This document shows, piece after piece, positions 1 through 8,746 of a stretch of 20,109 nucleotides of DNA (positions are counted from its first letter, which is position 1; each line of letters begins with the position of its first letter). Position numbers and translations under genes: made by a program. The stretch is from positions 1,724,314 to 1,744,422 of the forward strand of contig NW_019091415.1 of assembly GCF_001949145.1 (NCBI RefSeq). Reading direction: 5' to 3'. The notes under the pieces are model-generated. The model ran no database searches and was not told the DNA's origin. It saw only the letters and a list, made by a program, of their open reading frames with translations. The stretch is from Acanthaster planci. Lineage: Eukaryota > Echinodermata > Asteroidea > Valvatida > Acanthasteridae.

Positions 1-1250
1 TCCCGAGAAACAACACCAGTTATATCATTGATATACAGAGTGAAAAGAAGTGGACCTAGTGTAGACCCCTGAGGCACTCCAAAATGAACTCCAGCAGGAG
101 TTGAATACTTGTCACCGATTTTAGTAACTTGCTGCCGTCCCTGTAAATACGATTTAAACCAGTCAAGTTCAAGGCCACGCACTCCAATATCATAAAGTTT
201 GTCAATAAGACAACCGTGGTGAACAGTATCGAAAGCCTTCTTTAAGTCCAGAAATACTGCTCCTGTGAAAAAACCCGAGTTCATATTTTCAAGCAAGTAG
301 TCGGTAACTCTCAAAAGACATATTTGAGTGGAGTGCATTGGCCTGAAGCCTGACTGGTTATCAAAGAGTATGTTGTTCGTATCTACATAGTCTAACAGCT
401 GTTTGTGGATTAACTTTTCGAAAATCTTCATACAAGCAGATAGAACAGAAATGGGCCTGTAATTATTGATATCAAGATAATCCCCGTCTTTATGAAGAGG
501 GGATATCCTACTCAACTTCCAGGCAGTGGGAACAGAACCGGTGGAGAGACTTAAATTCATGACGTGAGCAAGTGGTTCAGCAAGCGGCCTGCGACCAGCC
601 TTAAGTAGCCTAGGAGCAATACCATCAAGGCCAGCAGCCTTAGAAATATCAAGGGTGCTGAGCAACTTGTAAACATCGTGGGAAGTCACATTACTAAAAC
701 GAAACAACTCCCTCACTGACTCCGTATGGTGTGTAGGTTCATTTGCTTGATCGATACCGCCTTGTGAACTCATTTTAGCCATTACAGCATTTGTTAATTC
801 AGTACCTATATGAACAAAGAAATCATTGAATGCATTGGCAATAGCAACTCCATCCGTCAAAATTTCATCACTAGATCTTATTTTACCTATCTGGCCATTT
901 TTATTTGAGGGCAGAAGGGGTTTTATCGCCTTCCAAAATTTTTTTGAGTCGGAACCCGCATTGTTGATTGTGGTCTCATAAAATTCACGCTTCAGCCTTT
1001 GAGCTAGATTGTTAACCCTGTTCCTCATCTGACGGAAAGCAGCCCAATCGGTACGAGATCTTGTAAATTGGGCACGAGATCTAATTTGCACCAACTGTTT
1101 TCTTAAGACAAGATACTCATCATTGATCCAGTCGGGACTCCTATTAGGGATTTTAAAATGTTTAAAAGGAGCATGTTTTGCACAGACTCTACCAAGCATT
1201 TCCTCAAAAGATGCCCATGCTGCGCCAGAACTTTCAGCAAAGGTTTCCAT
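1..1250 (-). CDS. Jockey/CR1-type LINE reverse transcriptase, partial (C-terminal part off the left edge)
   Basis: An uninterrupted minus-strand frame of 416 codons, read from the ATG at 1250 and leaving the window at base 1. It begins in the linker upstream of the RT (WASFEEMLGRV, then KHAPFKHFKIPNRSPDWI), followed by KKFWKAIKPLLP and the RT domain. Visible RT motifs are KAAGLDGIAPRLLK, NNYRPISVLS, the motif A block FLDLKKAFDTVHH (aspartates at 246-248 and 228-230), WFKSYLQGRQQ, and the motif B block GVPQGSTLGPLLF at about 45-82. The YxDD box lies beyond the edge. This motif set is typical of the Jockey/CR1/L2 group and would copy element RNA at a nicked chromosomal target. An in-frame TAA lies near 1300 and no endonuclease domain is present, so the copy is 5'-truncated, the usual result of incomplete target-primed reverse transcription. 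The ATG is probably an internal methionine. The lack of stops suggests a young copy. Confidence 0.85.
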   Translation of the reverse strand, partial: METFAESSGAAWASFEEMLGRVCAKHAPFKHFKIPNRSPDWINDEYLVLRKQLVQIRSRAQFTRSRTDWAAFRQMRNRVNNLAQRLKREFYETTINNAGSDSKKFWKAIKPLLPSNKNGQIGKIRSSDEILTDGVAIANAFNDFFVHIGTELTNAVMAKMSSQGGIDQANEPTHHTESVRELFRFSNVTSHDVYKLLSTLDISKAAGLDGIAPRLLKAGRRPLAEPLAHVMNLSLSTGSVPTAWKLSRISPLHKDGDYLDINNYRPISVLSACMKIFEKLIHKQLLDYVDTNNILFDNQSGFRPMHSTQICLLRVTDYLLENMNSGFFTGAVFLDLKKAFDTVHHGCLIDKLYDIGVRGLELDWFKSYLQGRQQVTKIGDKYSTPAGVHFGVPQGSTLGPLLFTLYINDITGVVSR

Positions 1251-1301
1251 GCAAAGTTGGGAATACGGACACACAAAAACACTGTTGCAGGGTTTGTATT
1301 A

Positions 1302-1530
1302 CAGTTAACTCTCGTTATTACGAAATCGGCCATAAGGAAATTCCGCTTATAATATACACAAATCTGTGGTCCCAGTGAACACGTGTACATTTCTGTGGGG
1401 AAAAAATCTGTTACAGCGAATTGCATTGTATGAAATTCCTGTCACAACAAAAGGTTTTCGTGACTCCGTTGCCTAAAAAACATTGTTGGCGACTCATTTA
1501 TAACGAGCATTTGCGAATCACGGTGGTGAA
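1302..1530. mobile_element. Possible pogo/Tigger-type DNA transposon end (fragment)
   Basis: Starting after a TA dinucleotide (1300-1301), the sequence reads cagttaactctcgttattac and then repeats degenerate forms of a 'ttataacgaa'-like word: near 1330, near 1345-1350 (gcttataat), near 1413 (gttacagcgaa) and near 1497 (tataacgagca). Pogo/Tigger-like families have termini beginning CAG and containing repeated cgttataacgaa words, and they insert at TA. I could not find the opposite terminus or any transposase, so this is at most a diverged fragment or a MITE remnant. It directly adjoins the truncated 5' end of the LINE at 1-1250. The right limit is approximate. Confidence 0.35.
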
Positions 1531-1829
1531 AACACATGTGCAGTGCACAGCACTGGTTCCCGCTGGGCCAAACCGATGTCCTTTGGGGAAGACATTTGGG
1601 ACAAGCCAGTTTGTCACAACGACCGGGCAGAGTGGGCTTCAAATGTGGAGGGAAGAAAGGACAGGTAGTCCTCGACAGGAGGAAGTATGAATCACTGTGG
1701 AAAAGGTGAAAAAGCAGTTGAGGAAGGTCATGAATTGAAAAGTGTCGGGTGTGGACTATGTTTGCGGGTACTTTGGGAAGAATTTCAGCAGTGTGCATGG
1801 TAGACTTGAGGGGTCAAAGCGATTGCTGG
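1531..1829. other. Unassigned spacer before the plus-strand LINE
   Basis: No coding frame here could be assigned to a family. Short frames are open on both strands but show no recognisable motif. A 16-bp unit beginning gcgattgctgg is repeated in tandem at about 1819-1850, just upstream of the first recognisable RT motif. The stretch may be decayed upstream sequence of the following LINE, but I cannot align it to that family by eye. Confidence 0.3.
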
Positions 1830-2640
1830 TTGAAGCGATTGCTGGGCAACAGTATGAAGACCTGTAGGACAACGTTGACAGCAAATAATGACGTTCTTGG
1901 TGCAGTCAGTGTCAGACAAGGGATTTTTCAAGGGGATTCCCTGTTGCCTTTTTTGTTTGTACTGGCATTGATGCTGTTTTTGCTGGCTTTGCAAAAGGTT
2001 AGTGCTGGTTATGAGATGAAGAAGCACGACCGCTGAGTCACTCATCTCTTTTTATGGATGGCTTGAATTTGTTTGCCAAGAACGAGAAGGAAATCGATTC
2101 TCTGGTGCAGACAGTCTGGGTGTTCAGCAGAGATATATATTTGAATGCAGTTCAGTGTCGAGAAGTGTGCAACCTTGATACTCAGAAGGGGAGAGGGTAG
2201 ACTTCAGTGGCATTTTTCTACCTAATGGATCGATGCTAAAGGCATTGGGGGAGAATGAAAGATACAAGTGTCTTGGGGTGTTAGAGGCGGACAGCATGAT
2301 TCATGAGGAAGTGAAGATCAAGAAGTGCCTAATGTCAACACTGAATGGTGGCAATATGGTGAAGGCGGTTAATACCTGGGCTGTGTCGCTGAGGAGGTAC
2401 AATGCTGGGATTGTTGACTGGACAAAGGATGAGATTCTTGACAGGAAGACCAGGAAGCTGATGAAAATACATTGTATGCTGCATCTGAGGGCTAATGTCA
2501 GCAGGTTGTACTTGCCAAGAAATGAAAGAGGATAGGGATTGATGAGGGAGGGAGATTGTGTGAGCATTGAGAAGAGGAGTATTGATGAGTACGTTTCTCG
2601 GGCTCAGTGTGGACTGCTGAAGAAGGCCAAGAAATATGTA
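1830..2640 (+). pseudogene. LINE reverse transcriptase pseudogene (R2/R4/NeSL-like, restriction-like endonuclease type)
   Basis: Decayed plus-strand RT in pieces. Through 2036 it reads NSMKTCRTTLTANN, then the motif B block RQGIFQGDSLLPFLFVLAL. A TGA (2034-2036) ends that frame. The next frame has SLFMDGLNLFAKNEKEIDSL at about 2045-2105, where the expected FMDD box is FMDG (GAT 2057-2059, GGC 2060-2062). Downstream are ERYKCLGVLEAD (about 2256-2291), NTWAVSLRRYNAGIVDWTKD and DRKTRKLM, then SRLYLPRNERG before a TAG at 2533-2535. These thumb and post-RT blocks are characteristic of LINEs with a C-terminal restriction-like endonuclease. The order matches a 5'-truncated element, since RT motif A and everything before it are absent. 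With a lost catalytic aspartate, several stops and shifts, it cannot be active. Exact clade assignment is from memory of the motifs. Confidence 0.65.
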
Positions 2641-3290
2641 GTGGGAATGGAGCTGGATTTCGGGGCGTACTAGAGGGAGAAGAGGGAGGAGAGGTTCAGG
2701 GGCTCGGAAGGCAAGCCGCTTCTTGAGAAGTTTCTGAGAGAAACAGAAGAGGAGAAAGGGGACAAGACCCAGGGATGGTTGAAGAATGGTGAATTGAAGG
2801 CGACGGAAGGGTTGGTAACAGTGGCACAGGACCAGGTACTGAGGAAGAACGTGACAAAGGCCAGGATGGAGGGAGCCAATTTATAACTGATGTGTATAAT
2901 GTGTGGAGAGAGAGGAAACTGTATTTTGCTTGGTTTGTGAATGTAGCAAGATGGCCCAGGCAGATTACAAGGGAAGTCATGACAAATTAGTCATGGTAAT
3001 CCACTGGAATCTTTATCAGAAATGAGGAGTTGCAGTCAAGAGTTGGGAGCATGTCCCAGCAAAGGCAATAGAGACAGAGGATGCCAAAGTTCCGTGGGAT
3101 TTTGACATCCACACTGGCCATGTTGTAGAACTTAGGTGGCTGGATGTTGTTGTTCTGGATGAGGCTGCAGACTTGTGGCACATTATAGATGTGGCAGTAC
3201 CAGGTGACACTAGAGTTGGCAGCAAGGAGTGGGTCCAGAAATACCAATATTTAGTAGAAAAACATGTAAAAAACCTATGGGAAAAAAATT
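2641..3290 (+). pseudogene. C-terminal zinc knuckle and restriction-like endonuclease of the same LINE, decayed
   Basis: Continues the RT pseudogene on the plus strand. After a TAG near 2670 comes a frame with KPLLEKFLRE, GWLKNGELKATEGLVTVAQDQVLR and KARMEG, ending at a TAA near 2883. A knuckle follows as CIMCGERGN, then, in another frame, ETVFCLVCECSKMAQADYKG. This resembles CxxC...H...C with a frameshift in the middle and Cys where His is expected. Next come HDKLVMVIHWNLYQK, a TGA at about 3023, and the endonuclease-like block: KVPWDFDIHTGHVVELRWLD, VVVLDE and IIDVAVPGDTRVGSKEWVQK, ending near 3290. In relatives the corresponding block is a PD-(D/E)xK nuclease that nicks the target site; here the proline of the PD pair reads as leucine. 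This part supports placing the element in the restriction-like-endonuclease LINEs. Confidence 0.6.
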
Positions 3291-3345
3291 AAATATTCAA
3301 AATTCAAAAATAAATCACATAATTCTTCTAGGACGTATGTCGTAG
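3271..3345 (+). repeat. Dispersed AT-rich repeat, copy 1
   Basis: Contains tatgggaaaaaaattaaata then ttcaaaattcaaaaataaat. Related copies start near 8440 and near 12808, where the shared core is tcaatgggaaaaa or tcaatgggagaaa followed by attcaaaa-type sequence. It overlaps the 3' end of the decayed LINE, so either the repeat was the insertion site or the match here is partly chance in AT-rich DNA. This is the weakest of the three copies. Confidence 0.3.
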
Positions 3346-3579
3346 AGCGAACCCTAGTGTTGCTTCACTCAGACTAAAAATCAAGGAACAATTCAGATGA
3401 GTAGAAGAGCAAACACCAGATCAGCAACACATAAAAGGAATTATTTATTTCATGGAAGAAATGAACTAGAGTATTTACATTCCCTTATCGGTCAGTTTAA
3501 CCGGCCCAGTGAGCAAACAATACTCCATTATCCCTTAAGTGGGAAAATGGCTCAAAATATTACACCACGTAGAAATTAC
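3346..3579. other. Spacer between two LINE fragments
   Basis: Short AT-rich stretch between the 3' end of the plus-strand LINE and the 3' end of the minus-strand LINE, so the two elements are tail to tail. One plus-strand frame (3397-3660) is open but shows no motif and overlaps the LINE end. I see no RNA gene or regulatory site here. Confidence 0.3.
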
Positions 3580-3629
3580 TTTCTTCGCCCTCCTTCCGTC
3601 TCGAGAGACGATGGCTGCACGCTGATGGG

Positions 3630-4540
3630 TCAATGCCGAGTACTGCATCGTCTGCTGTGACTATGCAGTTCAATGCGGGAGTGGCAGTCTTTGGAGCAGG
3701 CCGGGGAGACAAAGGCTGAGGCTGCTTGGTCTATGGAGTTTGACTTGCGCTTTGCCCTCTTCTGCTTCTGGGAGTCGGTGCGTTTGGTCTCTGCCTGCTC
3801 AACTCCACTACGGACAGCTGACTTCCAGGCTCCACGTTCATCAGCGAGTCCTTCCCACGTGTCAATATCGATGCCAGCGCCTCTCAGGTCACGCTTACAT
3901 GAGTCTTTAAAGCGGAGGGCGGAGGGACCGCGAGATCTAGCACCATCTGCAAGTTCTCCGTAGAGCAAGTCCTTTGGGATGCGGCCATCGTCCATGCGGT
4001 GCATATGTCCGAGCCACCGCAGGCGGCGCTGAGTCAAGAGGGCAAAGATGGATGGCAGCCTTGCCCGCTCCAGCACTACGATGTTGGAAATCCGGTCTTG
4101 CCAGCGGATGCCAAGGATACGCCGAAGGCAGCGAAGGTGAAAGCTGTTCAGCCCCCTCTCCTGAACGGCATATGTTGTCCAGGTGTCATTTGAGTAGAGC
4201 AGGGTGTTGAGGACGCAGGCGCTGTACACCTGTATCTTGGTGTTGTCGGTTCGGTTGTTGTTAGACCACACCCTCTTTTGAGCTTCGACATCACTCCCGC
4301 TGCCTTGGCGACCCTGGCGCTGATCTCTGGCTCCAGCGACAAGTTGGAGGAAATCATGGAGCCAAGGTACTGGAACTGACTGATGGAGTTCAGGTCATAG
4401 TCCTCGATGTGGATGGATGGAGGGGAGTCAGTGCTCTGGTCCATCACTTCTGTCTTCTTGAGGCTGATGGTGAGGCCAAATTCCCTGTATGCGTATACCA
4501 GGCAGTCCACCAGTCACTGCAGAGCTGGTTCAGTATGGGT
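3630..4540 (-). pseudogene. LINE RT C-terminal region and zinc finger
   Basis: Two adjoining frames. From 4510 the first gives the end of the RT palm and the thumb: REFGLTISLKKTEVMDQS, QFQYLGSMISSNLSLEPEIS and AAGVMSKLKRG. A one-base shift near 4274 leads into the second frame (4271-3630): VYSACVLNTLLYSNDTWT, LRCLRRILGIRWQDRISN, QRRLRWLGHMHRMDDGRIP and KDLLYGELADGARSRGPSAL. The last part holds CSKDCHSRIELHSHSRRC, a CxxxC...H...C cluster that in such LINEs is a C-terminal nucleic-acid-binding finger. The protein ends a few residues later at a stop at 3630, which looks like the natural terminus. A TGA at 4514-4516 separates this part from the YxDD region; CAG TGA CTG is consistent with a CGA codon lost by CpG deamination. 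Confidence 0.75.
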
Positions 4541-5050
4541 CGCGAGGGCTGCGTCGTTGGCAAAGAGGGCCTCCCTGATGATAACACTCTTGACCTTGGT
4601 TTTCGCCCGGAGTCTGGCAAGGTTGAGAAGAGGCCTGTCAGACCTTGTGTGTAGATACACACCGTCATCATTGTCGCGGAAGGCGCAGGACAGAAGCATG
4701 GAGATAAAGATCCCGAAGAGCGTTCTGTGTAGACACGTGCTGCCAGGACCTGCAGCCGAGCCAAGACGACCCTTGCAAAGACTTTGCCTACAATGCTGAG
4801 TAGGGAGATACCCCTGTAACTGTTACAGTCACTGCGGTCACCCTTGTTTTTGTAGAGAGTCACAATCTTGGCGTCGCGTATGTCCCTTGGCACTGAGCCC
4901 TCCCTCCAGCACAGGCAGAGCAGCTCATGCAGGTCCTGGAACAGTGCATCCTTTCTGCTCTTGATGACCTCAGGGGGTATGCCGTCATCACCAGGAGCCT
5001 TGCCGGTAGACAGACGGTCTATGGCCTTGCTCAGCTTTCCTCGGTCGGCT
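4514..5050 (-). pseudogene. LINE RT core with FAND box and deleted motif A/B region
   Basis: From about 5030 downward the frame reads SKAIDRLSTGKAPGDDGIPP, EVIKSRKDALFQDLHELLCL, RDIRDAKIVTLYKNKGDRSD and CNSYRGISLLSIVGKVFARV, then LARLQVLAARVYTE. These are RT motifs 0 to 2. Immediately after, near 4718-4728, the sequence jumps to LFGIFISMLLSCAFRDNDDG in a different frame, which normally lies after motif B. The finger-palm segment between them, with the motif A aspartate and the GVKQG-type block, is missing; I infer roughly 100 codons lost. Further down, VIIREALFANDAALAT carries FAND where FADD is expected (Asn codon at 4556-4558, Asp at 4553-4555). The RT therefore lacks at least two of its three catalytic aspartates. 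Confidence 0.8.
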
Positions 5051-5546
5051 TGGTGTTCAGCTCATCCACCCCTGGCAGCTCCTGGATAGCATTAAGTGTT
5101 GCGTCCGACACGACATTCTGCGTGGCGTAGAGCTCCAAGTAGTGCTCCACCCACCGCTCCATCTGCTGCCGCTTGTCCGTGATAGGCTCCCTTGTCTTGG
5201 TCTTAAGGGGGACACTTTTGGTGGTACTCAGGCCAGTGGCCTGCTTGATGCCGGCATACATACTGCCTGTATTGCCTATGTCTGCTGCGGACTGGATCCT
5301 CTCACTGAGCTGGACCCAGTAGTCGTTGGCGCAGCGCGGGCTGTCTGCTGGCACTTGCTGCGGGCGGCTCTCAGTGCATTCCACGTGGCTTGGCAAGGGT
5401 TGTGAGTGTAGGCTGGGCGTGCTTTTTGCTTGGCTTTCGCCACCGGCTCCATCACCTGCCAGTTGGCCTCGAACCAATCCTCATTTCTCTTCTCCTTCCT
5501 CCCGAGCACCTCCAGCCCCATCTGGAAGAGGGTGGAGCGCACCTGC
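5031..5546 (-). pseudogene. LINE endonuclease-RT linker
   Basis: The linker between endonuclease and RT in two frames. The first (5542-5276) gives STLFQMGLEVLGRKEKRNED, WFEANWQVMEPVAKAKQKAR and ALRAARSKCQQTARAAP. A shift near 5340 moves into the second frame (5477-5031): NDYWVQLSERIQSAADIGNT, GSMYAGIKQATGLSTTKSVP and MERWVEHYLELYATQNVV. RTE-like LINEs have a predominantly helical linker with such a sequence (EEW..L...Iq.A...gn....Y..ik...G). A single TGA at about 5547-5549 separates it from the endonuclease in the same frame, and another one-base shift near 5035 leads on to the RT. The residues match the expected layout without large gaps. Confidence 0.7.
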
Positions 5547-5548
5547 TT

Positions 5549-6310
5549 TCACTTGGAGTCGGCGTCAGCGGCTTCCTGACGCCCCTTTCCCAGCAACTCC
5601 CTGAGGGCTCCATGCAATTCCTGTGCTTTGGCCGGGTCGGAGGATCGGCAGGCATTGATGCGTGGGCGTCCCTTAGGCTTGGAGTGGTATAGCATACAGG
5701 GGGTAAGTTTGATCCTGGCACAGACGAGGACGTGGTCTGTGTCGCACTCGGCGCTGTGGAAGCTACTGGAATTGTGCATAGTGTTGAGGTCCTGCTTCCT
5801 GGTCAGAATGAGGTCCAGCTGGTGCCAGTGCTTGGATCTGGGGTGGGGCCATGAGACCTTGTACCGGGCCTTGTTCTCAAAGAACATGTTGGTGATGGCC
5901 AGCTTGTAAAAAGAGCAAAGTTCCAGAAGTCTCTGACCATTCTCGTTCATCTTGCTGACACCATGGTGTCCGAGTGAGATCAGCCAGGGTTCGTAGTCGG
6001 TACCCACCCGTGTGTTGAAGTCCCCCAAAATGTACAATCCTTCCTTACTGGACACCCTTCTGATGGCCCCGTCCAAGGCATCATAGAAACTGTCTTTGTT
6101 GTCCGCTGTGGAGGTCAGAGTAGGGGCATAGACACAGATGAGGGCGACTGGTCCCGTGCTTGCAGTCAGCTGCATGGTCAAGAGCCACTTCGGAGCCGCC
6201 TGTTGGTGGCACAATAGATGACAGCAGAGAGTTCCTCACGGCGAAGCCAACTCCATGAATGCGTGCCTCCTCGGCACTCTTTCCTTGCCAGAAGAATGAT
6301 GCCCAAGCAG
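5549..6310 (-). pseudogene. LINE apurinic/apyrimidinic-type endonuclease, N-terminally truncated
   Basis: Exonuclease-endonuclease-phosphatase fold domain that nicks target DNA for LINE integration. Near 6300-6205 one frame reads FFWQGKSAEEARIHGVGFAV and RNSLLSSIVPPTGG; a frameshift near 6200 leads into the main frame, with ALICVYAPTLTSTADNKDSF, then YILGDFNTRVGTDYEPW (the GDFN active-site block), ENGQRLLELCSFYKLAITNM, WPHPRSKHWHQLDLILTRK (the SxxHWHQLD block) and AECDTDHVLVCARIKL (the DH pair). These are the central and C-terminal motifs in correct order. The N-terminal part with the first catalytic Asn and Glu is missing, so the copy is truncated here. Vertebrate relatives of this domain are often annotated craniofacial development protein 2-like. 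Confidence 0.75.
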
Positions 6311-6339
6311 CAGTGCTTGTCGACGTGACAATGGCAGCC

Positions 6340-7790
6340 CATATTTTTTATTTGAAAGACATCAATCCCACCATTTTTCTATCTATCATTAAACTCGTTT
6401 CAATAAACTCACTCCACAAAACAACGTTTGTTCTCTTTTCCGTAACAAAAAAATTCAGAAATCACAGAAAAGTCCACATTAAGTGTTTCTTGACTTCCTA
6501 CATTGTTTTTGTCTATTAACTGTCCCGCGCCTCAGCAATCATCATGGCTGGTTTTCCTCATTTGCCAGCTTGTCACTTAAAGGGAAAAAAAGATGAACGG
6601 ATTTGTAAAGAATTGCACGTGCTAATTAAACTGATTTCAAAAAATTAGCTCGATACATGCACACAAAAACCAATTAATCAACTTACCAGCAGAACTATTG
6701 CCCAAGTTTCTTACATGGAGACCTTGACGAAAGTTTAAAATATTGTGAATTAAAATTATAAAAAATCAGGTTGAAAATAGTCAAAATCTGTCATCAAATT
6801 AAAAGCAGCAATTTTCCCACTGTGACCATGACTGAAAAGGCCCGTTTTTCCAAACTTTCCAAAATACATTTACATTTATGGGCAGCACATGTACGGTAGA
6901 TGACTATTTGCCTGGGAGTCACATGGACGATCACTCTTTGAAGTTGTAGTCCAGAGTCACGTGTTGCTTTGTAAAGGCTTTGTAGAAAGAATACAGCTTG
7001 ATAGCTATTATGTCCCAAAATCAGCCCCAAGTATGCCCAATAAAGTATTGCAAATAAACCATGGGATCACCGCTGCGCAGTAAAAATTGCTCAGATAAAA
7101 CTTGCTCTAGTTCACCTGGTTTCCCACATTTGTGATTTGAGGACCATATACATATAAATATGTAAATATGCAGAATAGAAGTCATAATTCTAATTGAATT
7201 AATATTATATCTGTGTTTTCTTCAGAAAGAAATAAGTTGTGAATGTTTTATTTCAGATAATGGACAAAACACAAAATGCAAGGACTTAAACAAGTTAAAA
7301 GTAAATTGGTTCCACTGTGCCTGATTAGCCATCTAGTATACACTCTGTCTCAGTACCGGGTACCAATCAATAATGGCATCATGCAGACCAATGCAGTGTC
7401 AAACAAAACTACATGTTTATTTTGCAGACTACATTCCCTGGAAATTCTTTTCAGATAGTTAATTATGAGAAGACTCCATAACGGTGAAACTTGTAGTGAC
7501 ATTAATGTCTGCACCATGGGTGCACTAATCAATATCGTAAGCATTATTTTATGCTCATTTTTTTATTGCACGTTGGACAACTCAGTGTAGTTCGTTGTGC
7601 ATCGTGATCGGAGTTCTAAACATCGGGATCATGAATTTAAATAAGGGTTTAACATGTATGCCTTGATTTTAAAGACACACCAACATGCATTTAATTGTGA
7701 TGAACGAAATGCAGTGCCTGTGTGCGAGCGTGCAGCATTTTCCATCTTCACGTTCACAGGTCAGTGACACCACTTAAGGCATTGCTGGTA
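6340..7790. other. AT-rich non-coding spacer
   Basis: AT-rich sequence with only short accidental frames. I see no conserved protein motif, tRNA, rRNA or tandem array. It could be intronic or intergenic. Confidence 0.4.
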
Positions 7791-7797
7791 GGGTTTA

Positions 7798-7849
7798 CTC
7801 AATACACGTTTCCCCTGTCGGGCCAATCCTTTTTAGTGCGTGTATTGAG
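7798..7849. repeat. Perfect 11-bp inverted repeat (hairpin)
   Basis: Arms ctcaatacacg (7798-7808) and cgtgtattgag (7839-7849) are perfect reverse complements around a 30-bp loop. A further partial arm, cgtgtattgctc, starts near 7874. The hairpin lies about 100 bp left of the 147-bp array and may be part of the same repeat family. No function is evident. Confidence 0.4.
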
Positions 7850-7946
7850 GACACCCTGCACGATATTTCAGGAACGTGTATTGCTCTAACATGTGTGTGA
7901 TCAATGTATCGTGCCATTGCGTGAACCTTTACTCTGGCCTTAACTG

Positions 7947-8387
7947 TATAGGGCTTTAAAGAGTGCACCTTTAATGTCACGTGACTTGTCTCATGAAGAT
8001 GTCATCATCACATGAGATCAAAATTCCTCTAAAGCACTCCCTTTTCAAGATATATGCAAGATTTGAACCCGACCAGACCTGTATTTAAGGAGATATAGGG
8101 CCTTAAGGAGTGCACATTTAATGTCACGTGACTTGTGTCCTGATGACGTCATTATCAAATGAGCTAAAAATTCCTCTAAAGCACTCCCTTTTCAAGATAT
8201 TTGGAAGATTTGAGCCCAATTGGATATACACTTCAGGAGATATAGTACTTTAAATGATGCACCTTTAATGTCACGTGACTCGTCTGCTGATGGCATTGTT
8301 ATCACGTGAGGTCAATATCCATTTGTAAACCTTCCCTTCGTAACTGTCTGCAAGGTTTCAATTCAATCACATATGTATGATACGACA
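7947..8387. repeat. Tandem array of three 147-bp units with GTCACGTGAC palindromes
   Basis: Units begin at the tatag word at 7947, 8094 and 8241, so the period is exactly 147 bp twice. Units 1 and 2 share gtgcac.tttaatgtcacgtg, aaattcctctaaagcactcc, cttttcaagatat and ggagatatag. Unit 3 is clear in its first third and decayed afterwards. The palindrome GTCACGTGAC is perfect in all three, at 7976-7985, 8123-8132 and 8270-8279. Unit 2 also has the CRE-type palindrome TGACGTCA at 8144-8151. The palindrome contains CACGTG, bound by bHLH-zip proteins, and equals the mammalian CLEAR consensus; any binding here is inference. The array is satellite-like or part of a larger dispersed repeat. Confidence 0.8.
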
Positions 8388-8439
8388 TGTATGTATGTTA
8401 TTGCGAGTAGGATCCAAGCTTGCTAATTTGACCAAAAAG

Positions 8440-8570
8440 ATCTTTTGAAAGTATACAATGTCAATGGGAAAAAGGAAATATTCAAAATTTCAAAATAATG
8501 ATTCCAAAGATTACGTCATCAACATTGCTCTTAGGTCTTCCTATGGTGTAACTTCGATAAAAATACATCT
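8440..8570 (+). repeat. Dispersed repeat, copy 2
   Basis: Shares tttgaaagtatacaatgtc and aatgggaaaaaggaaatatt with the copy near 12808, which reads tttcaaaatgtgtacaaagt then caatgggagaaattaatctt. A weaker copy lies at 3271. It sits directly between the 147-bp array and a further related unit at 8590-8746, so it may be an internal part of one larger repeat. Confidence 0.45.
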
Positions 8571-8589
8571 CTGCAGGGTGACCAAATAA

Positions 8590-8746
8590 CCCTTGAAAAG
8601 TGCGTACAAGATGAATCACACCATGACGTCATCATGACATAATGCTTCGCAGCACATATCTTTGCCACAGAGTTTTTCTATATCCTACAGGATATCTACA
8701 AAGTTTCAATCCGTTGGGACATGTACTTCAGGAGATATAGACAAAT
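8590..8746. repeat. Diverged unit related to the 147-bp array
   Basis: Contains the CRE-type palindrome TGACGTCA at 8624-8631 in a context (ccatgacgtcatcatgacat) like the array units, then ggatatctacaaagtttcaa, and ends with cttcaggagatatag, the same ending seen at 8231-8245. The GTCACGTGAC palindrome is not present. It is a degenerate relative separated from the array by the repeat at 8440. Confidence 0.5.

Larger units (their letters stand above)
3580..6330 (-). mobile_element. RTE-like LINE, 5'-truncated, with internal deletion
   Basis: A minus-strand LINE with gene order AP endonuclease (about 6310-5550), linker (5546-5050), RT (5050-4150) and C-terminal zinc finger (about 3690-3636). 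The 3' end is placed near 3580 because the sequence after the last stop codon is short and ends in a purine-rich tract. The 5' limit near 6330 lies inside the endonuclease, whose N-terminal motifs are missing. The body is GC-rich against the AT-rich flanks. It carries at least five breaks: frameshifts near 6200, 5400, 5035 and 4274, and TGA stops at about 5549 and 4514, plus a deletion in the RT near 4723. It lies tail to tail with the plus-strand LINE at 1830-3290. Single-ORF architecture and motif wording suggest an RTE-like family; I am not certain of the exact clade. Confidence 0.75.

Noticed and set aside
3673-5692. Many plus-strand open frames of 60-130 codons across 3.6-5.7 kb
   Set aside because: They are antisense shadows of the GC-rich minus-strand LINE; the minus frames carry the endonuclease and RT motifs.
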